This document shows, piece after piece, positions 62,049 through 64,000 of a DNA stretch of 64,000 nucleotides. The stretch covers positions 1,756,501 through 1,820,500 of the forward strand of contig NZ_CP087114.1 in assembly GCF_022559585.1 (NCBI RefSeq), in the 5' to 3' direction. The notes under the pieces are model-generated. The model ran no database searches, was not told the origin of the DNA, and was given only the letters and a program-made list of their open reading frames with translations. The position numbers and the translations under genes were made by a program. Source of the DNA: Bartonella machadoae. Its GTDB lineage: Bacteria; Pseudomonadota; Alphaproteobacteria; Rhizobiales; Rhizobiaceae. Numbering within the stretch: the stretch's first letter is position 1; the number at the start of each line of letters is the position of its first letter.

Positions 62049-62833
62049 TACGCAGCATCTTTAAGAGACTGATCGTTAGTACAAATATCATCACGAATTT
62101 TTATATGGCTATTAACCACGGCATTGCCATAAATTTTTACATGATGATCGATATTTGATTTACCATAAACCTTGGCATTATCATAAATTCTTGCCAAGCA
62201 ACCAACGCGCGCCGAGCCAGAGACTTTTGCATTGCCATAGACACTTGCATAATCCTTAATCCAGGCATTGCAAAAGACATGGGCATTATCATAAATATGT
62301 GCCCATACATAAATACGTGATTTACCATAAACATGGGCATTTCCAAAAACATAGCCACAAATATGTGCCCTCTCATAAACCCGTGCGTTATCATAAACCT
62401 TGGCACCATCAGCAATAGTAGCGTTATCACTTACAACGGCATTGCCAGAGACATGACCACAGACCCTAGCGTTATCGTTAATTTTTGCATTTTCATAAAC
62501 ATGAGCTTTATAATCAAACACCCATGCCTTGCCATTTACAGTAGCATTTCCATAAACCTTGGCTTGTCTAAAAACTTTAGCTTCTTGATAAATTTTAGCA
62601 TTCTCATAAAGCTTGGCATCCAAAAAAACCGCGGCATTATCATAAATCCAACAATTGCCATCATGAGAGAGGTTATCTTCGTTTTCAATAAAGCCACCCA
62701 ATTGACCAGCCTTTACATCATCAAAATCTCTTAATGCGCGAATGCGGTGTAAAGTAATCCCATCAAAAGTGAAGTTTTCAGTGGTTAATTCATATTTTTT
62801 GGATGATTTTCTATTTTTAACAGTAGCATTCAT
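62048..62833 (-). CDS. Hexapeptide-repeat protein, array member 5 (first in the array)
   Basis: 261 residues from ATG 62833, which has AAGGAGAC in front; the frame is open 22 codons further into the leader. Module: SKKYELTTENFTFDG, HRIRALRDFDDVKAGQLGGF, NLSHDGNCWIYDNA. About 32 hexapeptides (LYENAKIYQEAKVFRQAKVY and on), tail HIKIRDDICTNDQSLKDAA. Being the farthest upstream it would carry the array promoter. Confidence 0.8.
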   Translation of the reverse strand: MNATVKNRKSSKKYELTTENFTFDGITLHRIRALRDFDDVKAGQLGGFIENEDNLSHDGNCWIYDNAAVFLDAKLYENAKIYQEAKVFRQAKVYGNATVNGKAWVFDYKAHVYENAKINDNARVCGHVSGNAVVSDNATIADGAKVYDNARVYERAHICGYVFGNAHVYGKSRIYVWAHIYDNAHVFCNAWIKDYASVYGNAKVSGSARVGCLARIYDNAKVYGKSNIDHHVKIYGNAVVNSHIKIRDDICTNDQSLKDAA

Positions 62834-62874
62834 GGCTAGTGTCTCCTTGTAGTAATAAAAGTTTTGAATTGACA

Positions 62875-62975
62875 CCCTATAAGGGCATCGGGCGCTCAAA
62901 ACACGGCTACAAGTCCGTTGTTACGCTTTTCCTTCGAAAAGGTATTGTATGGCGTAACTACACCCGACAGAATCT
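62875..62975 (-). promoter_or_regulatory. Structured leader upstream of the hexapeptide array
   Basis: On the minus strand, GTTACG...CGTAAC (62953-62958 with 62920-62925) encloses CTTTTC-GAAG-GAAAAG (62926-62941), then ACGG-n9-CCGT and CCC-TTATA-GGG. Three hairpins in a row, about 40 bp before the start codon of member 5. It could be an RNA control element. No known riboswitch is recognised. Confidence 0.4.
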
Positions 62976-64000
62976 TAATATACTAACAAGAGCATAAAAG
63001 ACAGCCAGTTTTTTTAGATTAGGGATTAGGTTTATCGTAACCCATCCGCTTGTAGATTAGTGTTTTGATCACTTGAGTATTTATATAACAAATTACGTAT
63101 TTATTGTCAACTATCTTTTATTCTTTTTTGTGTTTTTTATAATTATTTTTTATACCATTATGTATAAATATGCGTCATATGCTTATGAATAGTTTCTGTT
63201 TTATTGCATCTATTTGACTCTATATTACGCAATTGCGTTATTTTTCTCTTTTAAACATCATAATAACTAAAAACGCTCTCATAATGCCTATTTTTAACTT
63301 TATAACGCATCATTATTTTTATGAGATAACTTGTGAATATTTTTGTGAATTTTTTATAAGAGGTTTGTAATTTAAACAGCTTTATAGAGACCGCGTCTTT
63401 ATAACCAGCGCTTTTGATTCAAATCTATTGTTTTGATTCATTCTCTATAGCCACCGCATCATTCTCATAAAAAGGATAATATGATCATGCGGTTTTGATT
63501 TTTATAAAAACATTTTGAATTCTTGTATCCTTATCAAAATGCCTTTTTATGGGCTTTTGTCTCTTTTGTTTGTTTTGTCAGTTAATTTACCCCCCCCCTT
63601 TTATTTAAAAAAATTGAGATAAAATAAAAACATTATATTTCAATAGGTTAGTATTTTTCAAAATTTTAAAACATCACGTATAAAAGCAATGTGAGTAATA
63701 TAGACAATTAATGACACGCATTTTGTCTGTTTTGTCAAATTTTGTCAGTAAATTTTAAAAGACAATTGTTATGATTAGAGTGCGTGTTTAAATCATGTTT
63801 TATGAGAGGAAATATGGCTCTTTAAATGCCTTTCAAAAGACAAGAGATGGTTATGAGGCGTGTTATAAAGAGTAACTTATCAATTTAAAGGGGGTTTTGA
63901 GTTTTGAAACTTTGTGTTTTAAAGAAAAAAACACTAAAAAGATAAAAAGTATTATATTTCAATATATTAAGTCTTATCAATGCTTCAAAAAACAATCTCT
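62976..64000. other. AT-rich non-coding end of window
   Basis: About 1 kb with no frame of note. It has a run of 9 C (63590-63598) and repeated TTTTGTC words (63555-63580 and 63720-63750). A continuing prophage region beyond the window is likely. Confidence 0.5.

Noticed and set aside
59300..62700. Regular spaced repeats that could be taken for a CRISPR array.
   Set aside because: The period is 18 bases and keeps reading frame as VYGNAK-type hexapeptides. There are no unique spacers of constant length and no cas genes.

Overview
The window looks like a chromosomal segment of a Bartonella species (Alphaproteobacteria, Hyphomicrobiales). This rests on the low G+C content, an unbroken division and cell-wall cluster that runs on into lpxC-bamD-recN-ligA, an FtsZ with a very long linker, rhizobial-type RpoD and DnaG, and large decaying intergenic stretches with prophage debris. 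The species is not decided here; all family assignments are from reading the sequence, without database searches.

Layout. (1) 1-24.4 kb, minus strand: rsmH-ftsL-ftsI-murE-murF-mraY-murD-ftsW-murG-murC-murB-ddlB-ftsQ-ftsA-ftsZ, a terminator-like hairpin, then lpxC-bamD-recN-ligA (ligA is cut by the window edge). Many genes overlap by a few bases, so one or a few long transcripts are likely. They make the peptidoglycan precursor, flip and polymerise it at the septum, and start lipid A and outer-membrane assembly. (2) 24.7-25.7 kb: RNase P RNA and a small lytic transglycosylase. (3) 25.7-33.9 kb: sparsely coding; an ArsR-methyltransferase fusion, ettA, pncA and a DUF475/TerC-like membrane protein, plus a 26-bp palindrome beside a run of 13 G. 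(4) 34.2-39.7 kb: decayed accessory region with two phage-type HTH regulators, a DUF1508 protein, a convergent repressor/partner module with matched operators, a dead hexapeptide-repeat gene, and a tRNA with anticodon CAT. (5) 39.9-42.3 kb: a SIMPL-domain gene, its nonsense-mutated tandem copy, and a cysteine-cluster protein whose 3' end was copied along. (6) 42.9-51.2 kb: rpoD, dnaG, an MscS-type channel, a Na/phosphate cotransporter and a GlsB-like protein. (7) 51.7-57 kb: an intact phi29 gp16-like DNA-packaging ATPase, ubiC, and carA bracketed by two copies of a decayed integrase, then a decayed MFS transporter. (8) 57.1-64 kb: a phage-like 412-residue protein and five tandem paralogs built of hexapeptide beta-helix repeats behind one conserved N-terminal module, with a structured leader at the array's upstream end and about 1 kb of AT-rich DNA beyond.

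The strongest candidates for undescribed biology are the lone gp16-type packaging ATPase, the five-gene hexapeptide-repeat array with its dead relative 22 kb away, and the convergent HTH/60-residue module with paired AACGCT-N2-AGCGT operators.
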